64,000 nucleotides of DNA from an uncultured Roseburia sp. (GCA_947567625.1 CANONN010000009.1:1-64000), one strand, 5' to 3'; positions 1 to 8,877 are shown, numbered from the stretch's first letter. Notes: generated by a model from the sequence alone, not told the origin. Numbers and translations are program-made.

Positions 1-111
1 GCGTTGTAATTTTTGCTTGCAAAATCATGAATGAAATGATAGCACAAGGCCGGTTATTTTCACAACCGAGTGGATAGATAAAGAGGAAAGAAACGGGAAA
101 GAGGAGAGTAT

Positions 112-747
112 ATGGAGTTAAAATGGGCGGCGGTTGTCACGATAGGGATTTTGCTGGCTGTTATGTGTATTTTGCTGGCCGTCGTATTTATAATATGGCT
201 ATCTTCCTTAGACTGGACATGGGAATCTGCAAGCAGGCGCGCAGGCAGGCATGGAGAGAAAATTGCGGCGGAAATCATTCGCCGGGTTCTTAGGGAAGGT
301 GATTATCTGCTCACGAATATAGAAATAACATATGATGGCAGACAGGCAGAGATGGACTGCATCGTTGTCAACAGATTTGGGATATTTATTTTCGAGGTCA
401 AGAATTACAGCGGCCAGTTGGTGGGAGATGAAGATGATTATGAATGGCAGAAAATAAAAATCACGAATTCGGGAAACATGTATGCAATGCAGGTGAAAAA
501 TCCAATCAGGCAGTTAAAAAGACAGGTTTATCTGTTGGCGCATTATATTCAGAGTCATCGAATTAAGGTATGGGTGGAAGGGTATGTCATTTTGCTCCAT
601 CAAAACAGCCCTGTGAACAGCGGGTACATTATTTCCAGCCTTTCGGATATTGACAGGGCGGTTCATACGGAAGGGAAAAACCATCTTCGTCCTAATGAAA
701 TAGAACAGATTATTGCGCTGTTGCAGCGGGATGTGGATCAATCATAA
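112..747 (+). CDS. Membrane-anchored NERD (nuclease-related) domain protein
   Basis: The 211-residue product has one hydrophobic segment at about residues 8-30 followed by a cytosolic NERD domain (about 45-160). The PD-(D/E)XK-like core is visible: a helix with HGEK (47-50), E80-x-D82 in a strand, E95-V-K97 in the next strand, and a downstream helix with Q127 and Q134. The start follows a GAGGAG ribosome binding site. NERD proteins are predicted nucleases of unknown substrate; the activity is inferred from the fold, not shown. It is followed by a convergent decayed nuclease gene, so it appears to be a single-gene unit. Confidence 0.85.
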   Translation: MELKWAAVVTIGILLAVMCILLAVVFIIWLSSLDWTWESASRRAGRHGEKIAAEIIRRVLREGDYLLTNIEITYDGRQAEMDCIVVNRFGIFIFEVKNYSGQLVGDEDDYEWQKIKITNSGNMYAMQVKNPIRQLKRQVYLLAHYIQSHRIKVWVEGYVILLHQNSPVNSGYIISSLSDIDRAVHTEGKNHLRPNEIEQIIALLQRDVDQS

Positions 748-825
748 GTTAGATCAATTTTAATAAAGATTTTTACCCATAGACACAAGATTTTTACAGC
801 CCCTTCCAATATGTTTAAGTTCTCA

Positions 826-1521
826 TTATGTTGTTGTCTGGAACAACTCTTTTTCGATTTCTCTTATTTCTTAAATTGACAAGTCTGGAAAATAATCTGC
901 TATTTCATTCACTGTTAATTTTCCTTTCTGTAACATTCTTCCTATTGCTTTTTTTGCTGCCTCCATTTTCTCACTCTCCACATAAGCACGCATTACCTGT
1001 TCTTCATCAAACAATGTCATCATCATGTCAACAACCTCCTTTTCCCTGCTAGATAAATACTCTTTCAGAACATCCCTGTCTTTACAGATGTGGATTGTAT
1101 TGGTAACTGCTTCCCTGGTCCGTCCATATAATTTCACCTGCTCGTCATATACTTTTGTAAAGGTGACATATTTTGGTAACTTGACTTTTTTACTGCCGTA
1201 AAGGTTATCGTTTCTGCGTTCAAAATACTCATGATAGGATTGCACCAGATACATCAATGCCCGGATAATGATATTCATCGTCCATGTGGTCTGAGCCTCC
1301 GTCAGAATCATAATTTTGTCTCCTACTGTGAATCCCAAGTCATTCTAGCACGCATCCACTAATATGTTTTTAATCGTGATGTCCTTCAGTTCATCTTCCG
1401 TAGTTTCTGTATCTTCCGGGTGGAGCGCCCGGTATAACTGAATCAGGTATTTTTTGTCTTGAAATAAATTCATAAAAAGGCTATCTTTAATCGTATATTA
1501 TGCAATATCTGTTTTTTCCAT
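826..1521 (-). pseudogene. Decayed Rpn-family (recombination-promoting nuclease / putative transposase) gene
   Basis: Reading the minus strand from an ATG at 1521 with a GGAAG site upstream gives a protein similar to Rpn/PD-(D/E)XK family putative transposases, but it is broken. There is a TAA after seven codons, a TAG about 60 codons in (before the GFTVGDKIMILTEAQ stretch), and a TAA eight codons before the natural end. The middle is also deleted: KLPK runs directly into YVTFTKVYDEQ, whereas family members have several dozen residues between them. The longest open part spans 871-1338. A promoter remains upstream. Family assignment rests on remembered sequence patterns. Confidence 0.75.
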
Positions 1522-1909
1522 TCATTCTTCCTTTCAACCCCGTCTTTTCAGCAGGGAAATAAGCAAGTTATTTTAGTTTCATTATACAGAAAAACCATCC
1601 TATATTCAAAGGAGATTCCTCGCTTGTTCATTAGATGTCACCGTTTCCAAGCCTGACACATTTTCCATCAGTAACACAATTTCTGACACTAAATTTTTGC
1701 TAATTTACGCTTTTTTATGAGAGAAGATGAAAAGACAGAATGCCGGAAAGCCCCATGAATAGGCGCTTACGGCACTCTGCATGGACCAATGAAAGCCACA
1801 CCATAAGAAGTATAGGAGAATCGTCATTTAATGGTTGCATTGCTCTGCCAAAGCCTGGTGATACGATAAAATCCGGGAAAGCTACCTATCGTTCACTTCC
1901 TAAATCTGT
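1522..1909. other. Intergenic stretch without a supported gene
   Basis: Apart from the promoter at 1581-1609 I see nothing recognisable here. A 74-codon plus-strand reading frame beginning at 1740 runs into the acetyltransferase gene on the other strand, has no convincing ribosome binding site and resembles no family I know. Confidence 0.5.
1581..1609 (-). promoter_or_regulatory. Sigma-A type promoter upstream of the decayed Rpn gene
   Basis: On the minus strand TTGAAT (1604-1609) is separated by exactly 17 bases from TATAAT (1581-1586). It points at the pseudogene that starts at 1521, leaving about 60 bases of leader. The element is near consensus, although the gene it drives is dead. Confidence 0.6.
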
Positions 1910-2497
1910 TTATAAGTTCGGTTCTATAAAATGCACAGCCGAGTTATCCCAATATTTTTTATAAATTCGACTCTCATTCCCATCAAGATTAAGCTGGTAA
2001 GCCCGAAATGTTACCAAAAAGTTTTTTGGCAGCCATTGTTCTTCATAAGAATATTGGTATTTCATTCCTACCTTTTGCATTACGCCGCCGCTTCTGGGGT
2101 TGTTCCTGTCATGCGTTGCCGTAATATACGGCAGACCATCTTTTTTCACTTGTTCTATCACCGCTATCCCTGCTTCTGTAACAATTCCCTGATGCCAAAA
2201 CTCCTTGCGAAGCCCATATCCGAAATCGTGATGTTCTTCCATATCGATATTTATGTAGCCGATAGGATCATTATCCTCTTTCAGACAGATCGCGTAGGCG
2301 TACCCCTGTGGCTGGGCATATATTGAAGCGTATCTTTCCTCATAAAATTTCCTGGTTTCTTCCAGGCTTTTTACCGGATACCAGGGCAAAAACTGATTGA
2401 CTTCCTCGTCTTGAAGTATAAGAAACAGTGCTTCCATATCCTGTTCCGTAAATTTTCTTAAAATCAAACGCTCTGTTTCTAAGGTAGGCGTGTTCAT
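1910..2497 (-). CDS. GNAT family N-acetyltransferase (RimJ/RimL-like)
   Basis: The product begins TLETERLILRKFTEQD, the standard opening of RimJ/RimL-type GNAT enzymes, which transfer acetyl from acetyl-CoA to amines such as protein N-termini or small molecules. The acetyl-CoA region is the GLRKEFWHQGIVTEA stretch, followed by NPRSGGVMQKVGM near the C-terminus. I place the start at 2497, eight bases after GGAGG, giving 195 residues; an upstream in-frame ATG at 2512 overlaps that Shine-Dalgarno sequence and is less likely. The substrate cannot be told. It lies 35 bases downstream of a second, unrelated GNAT gene and may be cotranscribed with it. Confidence 0.85.
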   Translation of the reverse strand: MNTPTLETERLILRKFTEQDMEALFLILQDEEVNQFLPWYPVKSLEETRKFYEERYASIYAQPQGYAYAICLKEDNDPIGYINIDMEEHHDFGYGLRKEFWHQGIVTEAGIAVIEQVKKDGLPYITATHDRNNPRSGGVMQKVGMKYQYSYEEQWLPKNFLVTFRAYQLNLDGNESRIYKKYWDNSAVHFIEPNL

Positions 2498-2532
2498 TTG
2501 TTTTTCCTCCATAACTTGTAACTATGCTTCTA

Positions 2533-3015
2533 CTATTTTCTTCCCCGCTGTGGGCTTGGATTTTCTGCAAGTCCGATCAAATTCATATATAAAAGCGGAT
2601 AGGGATTGCCTTGCTCGTCATGGTCTGTCCGTTTGTAAACATGAAACCCCATATGCTCATAAAATCCTTTCGCAAGCGGGTTCTGTTCATTGACTGTCAA
2701 TTCGTTGACGGAATAGTATTCAATGCCGTATTGGATGAGCTTTCTCCCCAGTCCTTTTCCCTGTTCTTCGGGCGCAATAAATAGCATTTCAAGTTTTTGC
2801 CCCTCAATCCCCATAAACGCAACCGGACAGCCCTCTTTGTTTTCGACAATCATCAAATGTGCAATTCCATTTAATGCCTGTGGGATATACGTTTTGATTT
2901 CTTCCACTTCGTTCTCTGACAAAAACAGATGCGTTGCCTTTACGGATTTTTCCCAAACAACGATTAACTGTTCTAACAGTGACAGGGTTGGTTTCGCAAC
3001 TTCGATAATTTTCAT
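2533..3015 (-). CDS. GNAT family N-acetyltransferase
   Basis: This is a 160-residue single-domain GNAT. The acetyl-CoA pyrophosphate loop is clear as EEQGKGLGRKLI, preceded by strand EMLFIAP and followed by NPLAKGFYEHMGF, the usual C-terminal motif. GGAGG lies six bases before the ATG at 3015, so the longer in-frame version from 3048 is rejected. Family members acetylate small molecules or antibiotics; the substrate here is unknown. It precedes another GNAT gene in the same direction. Confidence 0.87.
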   Translation of the reverse strand: MKIIEVAKPTLSLLEQLIVVWEKSVKATHLFLSENEVEEIKTYIPQALNGIAHLMIVENKEGCPVAFMGIEGQKLEMLFIAPEEQGKGLGRKLIQYGIEYYSVNELTVNEQNPLAKGFYEHMGFHVYKRTDHDEQGNPYPLLYMNLIGLAENPSPQRGRK

Positions 3016-3072
3016 TTGTTCCTCCGTAAATTCCAGCTTGATTCCCATTTGTTCTATTGCGAAATTTTTAGA

Positions 3073-4104
3073 CTAAAAAACTGTCAGCGAACCGTTATCC
3101 CCGATTCCCGAGCTCTCGTGCAGCACATAATCCGCGTCGATAAAGATGGCTTCCGCGTCCGGCAGCGATTCAATCAGCTCCATACCTCTATCCACGCCAA
3201 GGGCAAAACAGATGGTGCTCAGGGCGTCCCCGTCCACCGAATCGGTTGTGATGATGGAGACGCCGAGCAGCTCATTGTCAATCGGATACCCGGTAGAGGT
3301 GTCCAGCAGATGATGGTAGAGCGTATCGTCCACTTTGAAGTACCGCTCATAGATACCGGAGGAGACCACGGTCTGGTCGGCGATCTTGACCGCGGCAATC
3401 GAGGAGCCGTCGTCGGCAAATGGCTTTTGCAACCCGATATTGTAGGGGGAGCCGTCCGGCTTTTCGCCGATACACAAAACATTTCCGCCCAGATTGATGT
3501 GACCGCTGGTGACATGGTGTTCTTTGAGGTAGGCTTTCATCTTGTCGGCAATGTAGCCTTTGGCGATGCCGCCAAGGTCGATACGCGAGTCGGGATTGCG
3601 CAGAGATACTTCGTTTCCGTCAATGACGATATTGCGGTAATCCACGGTGGCGAGGGCAGTGTCGATCTCGCTTTTGGCCGGAACCATAGAGGCGTCCGTC
3701 TCGTTCAACAGGGCTTTGGTCGAAATGTTCCATAAATCTGAGAGCTTTCCTATGGTAACGTCAAATATTCCGTCGCTGAGTTCGCTGTAGTAAATGCTCT
3801 TTTCCAGCAATTCAATGGTTTCCTCGTGCACCGTGACAGCCCCGCCCGCCGCCGCATTGATTTTGGAGATATCACTGTCGGGAATTGTGTTGGAAAAATA
3901 GCTCTCGTATTTTGCGGCGAGCGCAAAGCAGTCCTCCAACAGAGCTTTGTGGGAACTGCCGTAGAGAGTGATCGTGATAACCGTGTCAAAATAAAAGCCC
4001 GATTTTTGAAGCTGTGTATTGGGATTGCCCGGGGAGCAGCTGTCCACAAGCGGACAGAGCAGGGTTAGAATCAGAAACGTCGCGAGTAATTTTTTGCGTG
4101 ACAT
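3073..4104 (-). CDS. apbE: FAD:protein FMN transferase (ApbE family lipoprotein)
   Basis: ApbE enzymes cleave FAD and attach FMN through a phosphoester to a Ser/Thr of extracytoplasmic flavoproteins. The 343-residue product shows the family hallmarks: FDTVITITLYG near the N-terminus, DLGGIAKGYIAD, HINLGGNVLCIG, TGYPIDN and the metal-site stretch DGDALSTICFALG. A hydrophobic signal of about 20 residues ends in LVDSC, a weak lipobox, so it is probably a membrane-anchored lipoprotein. The start is at 4104, preceded by GGAG; the frame also opens at 4128. It is transcribed away from proB. No flavinylation target (FMN-bind domain) gene is in the window; an EetA/EetB-like pair lies about 7.6 kb away. 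Confidence 0.92.
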   Translation of the reverse strand: MSRKKLLATFLILTLLCPLVDSCSPGNPNTQLQKSGFYFDTVITITLYGSSHKALLEDCFALAAKYESYFSNTIPDSDISKINAAAGGAVTVHEETIELLEKSIYYSELSDGIFDVTIGKLSDLWNISTKALLNETDASMVPAKSEIDTALATVDYRNIVIDGNEVSLRNPDSRIDLGGIAKGYIADKMKAYLKEHHVTSGHINLGGNVLCIGEKPDGSPYNIGLQKPFADDGSSIAAVKIADQTVVSSGIYERYFKVDDTLYHHLLDTSTGYPIDNELLGVSIITTDSVDGDALSTICFALGVDRGMELIESLPDAEAIFIDADYVLHESSGIGDNGSLTVF

Positions 4105-4202
4105 AGTAATCTCCATTCTAAATTTCAAAATATTGGTATTCTCCCATGTTACAGGATTTCCCCGATAATTTCAACATTTTCGCAAAGTTTAGATAAATCA
4201 TT

Positions 4203-4231
4203 TTGCCATTTTAAGCAAGATGTGATAAACT
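4203..4231 (+). promoter_or_regulatory. Predicted sigma-A promoter of proB
   Basis: TTGCCA (4203-4208), a 17-base spacer and TAAACT (4226-4231) lie 29 bases before the first ATG of proB, in the divergent apbE/proB gap. Confidence 0.5.
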
Positions 4232-4259
4232 GGGAAATGGAATTTTTTCATTTTTCAGC

Positions 4260-5144
4260 ATGAAAGAAACGGAAAGGCTGGTTCATATACATATGGAACA
4301 GAAAGAATTTGATTTTCAAAAAAAGAAGCGGGTTGTGGTAAAAATCGGTTCGTCCTCTCTGATGTACGAGGAGACGGGGAATCTCAATCTGACGAAATTG
4401 GAGCGCCTGGTGCGGGAGTTGTGCAACCTTAAAAACCGCGGCATAGACGTGTGTCTGGTGAGTTCCGGCGCGATCGCCGTGGGACGGCAGTCGATCGGGC
4501 TTGTCGAGCGGCCAAAGGGCATTTCCGAGAAGCAGGCGTGCGCGGCTGTCGGGCAGGCCAAGCTTATGATGGCCTACCAGAAATTGTTTGGAGAATATAA
4601 TCAGATGGCCGGACAAATCCTGATCACTAAAAATACCATGATCAATCCGGTCTCCCGGGAGAATGCTCAAAACACCTTTGAGGAATTGTTCCGCATGGGA
4701 GTGATACCGATCGTAAACGAAAACGACACGGTTTCAACCTATGAGATGCAGTTTGGCGATAACGATACGCTCTCTGCGATCGTGGCGTCTTTGGTGGGGG
4801 CGGATCTTCTGATCCTGCTCTCCGATATTGACGGGCTGTTTACGGACGACCCGCACACCAACCCGGACGCAAAATTGATCGAAGTGGTGGAGAAGATGGA
4901 TACCGATATATTGGGCATGGCAAAGAGTACGGTCGGCAGCGATATGGGAACCGGCGGTATGGCCACAAAGCTGACGGCGGCTAAGATCGCAACCCTGTCC
5001 GGCGCGGATATGGTGATTGCCAACGCCAAGGATGTGCGCATCATACATACCATTTTTGATGAGGCATTTATCGGCACGATCTTTAAGGCGGAGAAAAAAG
5101 ACACCTTCCGCATCGCCGATTTTATTTTGGAGACAATCGGATAA
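4260..5144 (+). CDS. proB: Glutamate 5-kinase
   Basis: ProB phosphorylates L-glutamate to gamma-glutamyl phosphate, the first step of proline synthesis. The amino-acid-kinase fold is evident from KIGSSSL (substrate/ATP loop), VSSGAIAVGR, VNENDTVS, FGDNDTLSA and GTGGMATK. At 294 residues it is the short form without the C-terminal PUA domain of the E. coli type (367 residues). No clear Shine-Dalgarno precedes the ATG at 4260; an in-frame ATG at 4293 would give the more usual N-terminus. The last codons are duplicated just downstream. The partner proA lies about 1 kb further on, separated by two unrelated small genes. Confidence 0.95.
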   Translation: MKETERLVHIHMEQKEFDFQKKKRVVVKIGSSSLMYEETGNLNLTKLERLVRELCNLKNRGIDVCLVSSGAIAVGRQSIGLVERPKGISEKQACAAVGQAKLMMAYQKLFGEYNQMAGQILITKNTMINPVSRENAQNTFEELFRMGVIPIVNENDTVSTYEMQFGDNDTLSAIVASLVGADLLILLSDIDGLFTDDPHTNPDAKLIEVVEKMDTDILGMAKSTVGSDMGTGGMATKLTAAKIATLSGADMVIANAKDVRIIHTIFDEAFIGTIFKAEKKDTFRIADFILETIG

Positions 5145-5212
5145 ATGAGAACCAGATCGCCTTACATTTTATACTGGAGACGATCGGGTAAATGAAGAAT
5201 CAGTACGCCTTT
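5120..5212 (+). repeat. 47-bp imperfect tandem duplication of the proB 3' end
   Basis: The segment starting at 5120, which contains the proB terminal codons (LETIG-stop), is repeated at a period of 47 bases from 5167 with roughly ten mismatches. Both copies retain a GGAGAC-ATCGG-TAAATGA core, so the second copy carries a spare in-frame-looking 'ETIG stop'. It occupies the gap before the DUF896 gene. Confidence 0.75.
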
Positions 5213-5278
5213 CGATTCTATGTGGGAGCAGTGGGCAAACCAGGAATCGCATCAAGGCGGGCGAAAACGGGAGGAACA

Positions 5279-5512
5279 ATGCAAAAAGAGCAGATAGACA
5301 GAATCAATGCGTTGTACCGCAAGTCCCAGGCGGAAGGCCTGACGGAGGAGGAGCGGAAGGAGCAGGCGCTGCTGCGCAGGCAGTTTGTCGCGGATGTGCG
5401 GGGAAATCTGGTATCGCAGTTAAATCAGATTACCCTGGTGAACGAGGATGGGACAATGGAAAATCTGGGTGAAAAATTTGCAGACAAAGCAGCAGATCAG
5501 AAGTTATCATAA
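5279..5512 (+). CDS. DUF896 family protein (YnzC-like)
   Basis: The 77-residue product starts MQKEQIDRINALYRKSQ and continues GLTEEERKEQALLRRQFV, the helical-hairpin signature of DUF896/YnzC proteins. Their molecular role is not established; they are widespread small proteins in Firmicutes. GGAGG sits four bases before the ATG at 5279, which rules out the longer frame from 5192. The gene overlaps the start of the following fau gene by 35 bases in another frame, implying translational coupling. Confidence 0.88.
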   Translation: MQKEQIDRINALYRKSQAEGLTEEERKEQALLRRQFVADVRGNLVSQLNQITLVNEDGTMENLGEKFADKAADQKLS

Positions 5513-6047
5513 AAAAATACGCGATTGCATGACAGAGCGGGACGTGGAAGAAAAAAGCCGCCTGATTTGCGCGAGAGTCTTAGAGAGCCGGCAATACCTT
5601 GAGGCGTCGCTTCTCTACGGCTATTACCCGCTCGGCAATGAGGTGAACGTGCTGCCCGTTTTAGGGCAGGCGCTGCGAGAGGGAAAGCGGGTGGCTCTTC
5701 CGAGAACGGGAGAGGGCTGTCAGATGGATTTCTATCAGATCGCCTCTCTCTCACAGGTGACGGAGGGACGTTTTCATGTGATGGAGCCGGGAGAAGGCTG
5801 TGAACTGGTTTCGTTTGCGGAAGGCGTCATGCTGGTGCCGGGGGTTGTGTTTGACAGAACGGGCAGCCGCTACGGATACGGCAAGGGATATTATGACAGA
5901 TATCTTGCAAGATTCGACAATATATGCAGGATTTCTACCGCATATGAACATCAGCTCGAGGAAAAGCTTGCGGCAGAGCTCACCGACCAAAAGATGCATG
6001 TCGTGTGCACGGAAAAGGCATGGTATCAGATTGTGCCGGACAGATAG
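5478..6047 (+). CDS. 5-formyltetrahydrofolate cyclo-ligase
   Basis: The enzyme converts 5-formyl-THF to 5,10-methenyl-THF with ATP. The family signature is GSRYGYGKGYYDRYL (about residues 135-149); YYPLGNEVN is the conserved strand near the substrate site. The frame opens at 5448, but family N-termini match best from TTG at 5478 (QTKQQIRSYHKKIR), preceded by a weak GGGTG; the start is uncertain. It overlaps the DUF896 gene and lies between proB and proA, an order not explained by pathway logic. A 29-bp tandem array begins at its stop codon. Confidence 0.9.
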   Translation: MQTKQQIRSYHKKIRDCMTERDVEEKSRLICARVLESRQYLEASLLYGYYPLGNEVNVLPVLGQALREGKRVALPRTGEGCQMDFYQIASLSQVTEGRFHVMEPGEGCELVSFAEGVMLVPGVVFDRTGSRYGYGKGYYDRYLARFDNICRISTAYEHQLEEKLAAELTDQKMHVVCTEKAWYQIVPDR

Positions 6048-6162
6048 AATGAACGGTCAGTTGCGGCGGAACATGGAATGAACGGTCAGTTGTGGCGGAA
6101 CATGGAATGAACGGTCAGTTGTGGCGGAACATGGAATGAACGGTCAAATTGCGGCGGAATGA
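6047..6162 (+). repeat. Four-copy 29-bp tandem repeat between fau and proA
   Basis: Units start at 6047, 6076, 6105 and 6134 with exact 29-base spacing. The first three differ at a single position (TTGCGG versus TTGTGG); the fourth is degenerate. Each of the first three units encodes MNGQL(R/W)RNME followed by TGA, and that TGA overlaps the next unit's ATG as ATGA. There are no spacers, so this is not a CRISPR array. Confidence 0.9.
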
Positions 6163-6190
6163 GTTAAGCCGTGCAGAAATGAGGTAAAAT

Positions 6191-7447
6191 ATGGAATTAT
6201 TGGAAATTTGTAAAAATGCAAAAGAAGCCAGCTATGTAGTCGGAAAGCTTGGCACCGACGAAAAAAACAGGACGCTGCTTGCGGCGGCGGATGCCCTGAC
6301 GGCCAATGCCCGGATGATCATGGAGGCCAACGCCAAAGATATCGAAAACGGCAGAAAAAATAATATGCCGGAGGCATTGATTGACCGTCTGCTCCTCAAT
6401 GAGGCGCGCATCGAACAGATTGCACTCGGACTTAGGCAGGTGGCGTCCCTCGAGGACCCGATCGGGGAGGTACTTTCCATGAAACGCCGTCCAAACGGCC
6501 TGATGATCGGACAAAAACGCGTGCCGCTCGGCGTCGTGGGGATGATCTATGAGGCGCGCCCCAATGTCACGGTGGATGCGTTCGGCCTATGCTTTAAGAC
6601 AGGTAATGCCGTGATCTTAAAGGGCGGCAGTGACGCGATCTGTTCAAACATCGCGATCGTAAGCATATTGCAGCAGACATTAGAGCGGCAGGGACTTGCG
6701 CGTGCGGCGGTGTCATTGATTGAAGCGACTGACAGAGAGACAGCGGCGGCGTTTATGAAAATGAACGAATATGTCGACGTCCTGATTCCAAGGGGCGGGG
6801 CGGGCTTAATCCGCGCGGTGGTAAACCAGGCAACGATTCCTGTGATTGAGACCGGAACCGGCAACTGCCATATCTATGTGGACGAGAGCGCCGATTTTGA
6901 CATGGCAAGAGATATTATTGTCAATGCAAAAACGCAGCGCATCGGCGTGTGCAATGCCTGTGAATCGCTGGTGATTCATGAGGCGATCGTCGATACCTTT
7001 GTTCCCTATGTCTTAAAGGCCCTGCGGCAGAAAAATGTGGAGTTCCGCGGCGACGCGGCGGCATTTGCCGCGGCAGGCGCCGCCCTTGAGGGCGTAAAGG
7101 AGGCGGACGAGAGCGACTGGGGCGCGGAATACCTGGATTATATCATTTCCGCAAAGACGGTGGGCTCCGTCGAGGAAGCCATCGCCCATATCAACCGCTA
7201 CAACACCGGCCATTCCGAGGCCATCATCACCAAAGATTACGCCAATGCAGAAAAGTTTTTAAATGAAGTGGACGCCGCCTGTGTCTATGTCAACGCCTCC
7301 ACCCGTTTCTCCGACGGATTTGAATTTGGATTTGGCGCGGAGATCGGCATCAGCACACAAAAGCTCCATGCGAGAGGACCGATGGGCCTACTCGCTCTCA
7401 CCAGCACAAAGTATATTATCTATGGAAACGGTCAGGTGCGGCCCTAA
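6191..7447 (+). CDS. proA: Gamma-glutamyl phosphate reductase
   Basis: ProA reduces gamma-glutamyl phosphate to glutamate-5-semialdehyde with NADPH, the second step of proline synthesis. Length (418 residues) matches E. coli ProA (417). The aldehyde-dehydrogenase-fold catalytic cysteine is C254 in [11 protein letters not shown]; other family stretches are [21 protein letters not shown] and [14 protein letters not shown] precedes the ATG. It shares the strand with proB and fau and follows the 29-bp array, so it is presumably read from the same transcript. Confidence 0.96.
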   Translation: MELLEICKNAKEASYVVGKLGTDEKNRTLLAAADALTANARMIMEANAKDIENGRKNNMPEALIDRLLLNEARIEQIALGLRQVASLEDPIGEVLSMKRRPNGLMIGQKRVPLGVVGMIYEARPNVTVDAFGLCFKTGNAVILKGGSDAICSNIAIVSILQQTLERQGLARAAVSLIEATDRETAAAFMKMNEYVDVLIPRGGAGLIRAVVNQATIPVIETGTGNCHIYVDESADFDMARDIIVNAKTQRIGVCNACESLVIHEAIVDTFVPYVLKALRQKNVEFRGDAAAFAAAGAALEGVKEADESDWGAEYLDYIISAKTVGSVEEAIAHINRYNTGHSEAIITKDYANAEKFLNEVDAACVYVNASTRFSDGFEFGFGAEIGISTQKLHARGPMGLLALTSTKYIIYGNGQVRP

Positions 7448-7460
7448 CGTTCAAAAACGC

Positions 7461-7506
7461 CAGACAGACCGCGCCGCCTGCGTTAATCTGTGGAACAGTC
7501 TGTCTG
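7461..7506. terminator. Possible bidirectional terminator between proA and the MATE gene
   Basis: CAGACAGAC (7461-7469) and GTCTGTCTG (7498-7506) form a perfect 9-bp inverted repeat across the convergent gene ends, overlapping the MATE stop codon. There is no clear T-run, so the call is tentative. Confidence 0.35.
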
Positions 7507-8811
7507 TATGCCGCGCTTCGTGAGCCACAGAAAGCGAGGAACAAAAAACAGGGCGCGCACACACCATTCGATGGTCATTGCAATCCAGATGCCGAAAACG
7601 CCAAGCGCTAAATATCTTCCCAGGAAATAGGCGAGACCGATGCGGCAGGTCCACATGGTGACGATGGAAACGACCATGGTATAGTGCACATCATTTGCGG
7701 CGCGAAGCGCGGCGGGCACCGCGTAGGAGAGCGGCTGCATGATGATCAGGCAGATAATATTATAGTTTAACAGCAGCCTTACCAGCGAAATGGTATCGTC
7801 GGACAGATGGTACAGCACGAACAGCGGCTGCTCTATGGCAAACAGCACCAGCCCCAGGCATAACAGAGACAGATACGACATGCCCACAAGCTTCCAGGCA
7901 AATTTTTTCACGCCCTTCCAGTCCCCGGCGCCGACTAACTGCCCTACAACGGTCGTCATGGCAATGCCGACGGCCTCGGAGGGAATTAGCTGAAAATTGC
8001 CGATATTGCAGGTCACCGAGTCGGCAGTGATGGCGATTGTTCCAAAACTTGCGGTCAGCGTTGTGAGCAGAATCCTGCCAATCTGCGGTATGCCGGTCTC
8101 GAAGCTGTTGGGGATACCGATATAGAGGATTTTTTTGATGATGGCCGGGCGAAAGGACGGGCGCATCGCAAAATCAATCTCCTGATCGCGATATAAAAAG
8201 AACAGAATCAGAGCCGCCGACAATACGTGCGAGAGAAACGTAGAGAGCGCCGCTCCCGTGACGCCAAGGCCCAGGCCATAGATCAAGACGGCATTGCCGA
8301 AGACGTTGGCCAGATTTTTGCACAGCGAAATTTTCATCGAAATCTTCGAGTTGCCGATGGCGCGAAAAAGGGCGGCTCCGCTGTTGTAAATGCCGTAAAA
8401 CGGATAGGAGACGGCGGAGAAGAAGAAATAGGTTCTGGCATTATGCATAACGTCGGGTTCTAAATTGCGGTAGAGGGCCGAGAGAATCTGCCGGTTGCCC
8501 ATAAACGCGGCGACGGCCAGCAGCCCGGAAAACAAAAGCGTCAGCCAAAACAACTGATTGGAGATGAGCGATACGGTTTTCTTGTCTTTCCTGCCGATAA
8601 ACTGCGCCGCGACGACGGCGCCGCCTGTCGAGAGCGCCGTCAACAGGCAGTTTACCATGTTGTTGATCGTGTTTACCACAGAAATACCGGAGATAGCGCT
8701 CTCACCGCAGGAGGATACCATAATCGAATCGACGAATCCGACTGTGATCATCAATAGCTGTTCAATGATCAAAGGAATAATCAGTGCGAGTAATTTTTTC
8801 CGTGTAAACAT
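7483..8811 (-). CDS. MATE family multidrug/metabolite efflux transporter
   Basis: The 442-residue protein is hydrophobic throughout, with about 12 transmembrane segments and two related halves. The N-terminus LIIPLIIEQLLMITVGFVDSIMVS and the AVVAAQFIGRKD stretch are typical of MATE (MatE) proteins, which export cationic compounds in exchange for Na+ or H+. GGAGG lies before the ATG at 8811. It is transcribed divergently from an AraC-type regulator, which suggests that regulator controls it. The substrate is unknown. Confidence 0.92.
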   Translation of the reverse strand: MFTRKKLLALIIPLIIEQLLMITVGFVDSIMVSSCGESAISGISVVNTINNMVNCLLTALSTGGAVVAAQFIGRKDKKTVSLISNQLFWLTLLFSGLLAVAAFMGNRQILSALYRNLEPDVMHNARTYFFFSAVSYPFYGIYNSGAALFRAIGNSKISMKISLCKNLANVFGNAVLIYGLGLGVTGAALSTFLSHVLSAALILFFLYRDQEIDFAMRPSFRPAIIKKILYIGIPNSFETGIPQIGRILLTTLTASFGTIAITADSVTCNIGNFQLIPSEAVGIAMTTVVGQLVGAGDWKGVKKFAWKLVGMSYLSLLCLGLVLFAIEQPLFVLYHLSDDTISLVRLLLNYNIICLIIMQPLSYAVPAALRAANDVHYTMVVSIVTMWTCRIGLAYFLGRYLALGVFGIWIAMTIEWCVRALFFVPRFLWLTKRGIQTDCSTD

Positions 8812-8877
8812 AATAATTCCTCCGTGGTAATGGAAAACTTTTTATAGCATTTTAGCGCATGGAGTGATATTATGAAA

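Noticed and set aside
1740-1964. 74-codon plus-strand gene
   Set aside because: No ribosome binding site, no recognisable family, and overlap with the well-supported GNAT gene on the other strand.
3016-3735. 239-codon plus-strand frame opposite apbE
   Set aside because: Long only because it mirrors the codon bias of apbE; the composition and lack of a start signal mark it as a shadow.
6047-6162. CRISPR-like array
   Set aside because: The units are contiguous with no spacers, there are no cas genes, and the unit is only 29 bases in total.
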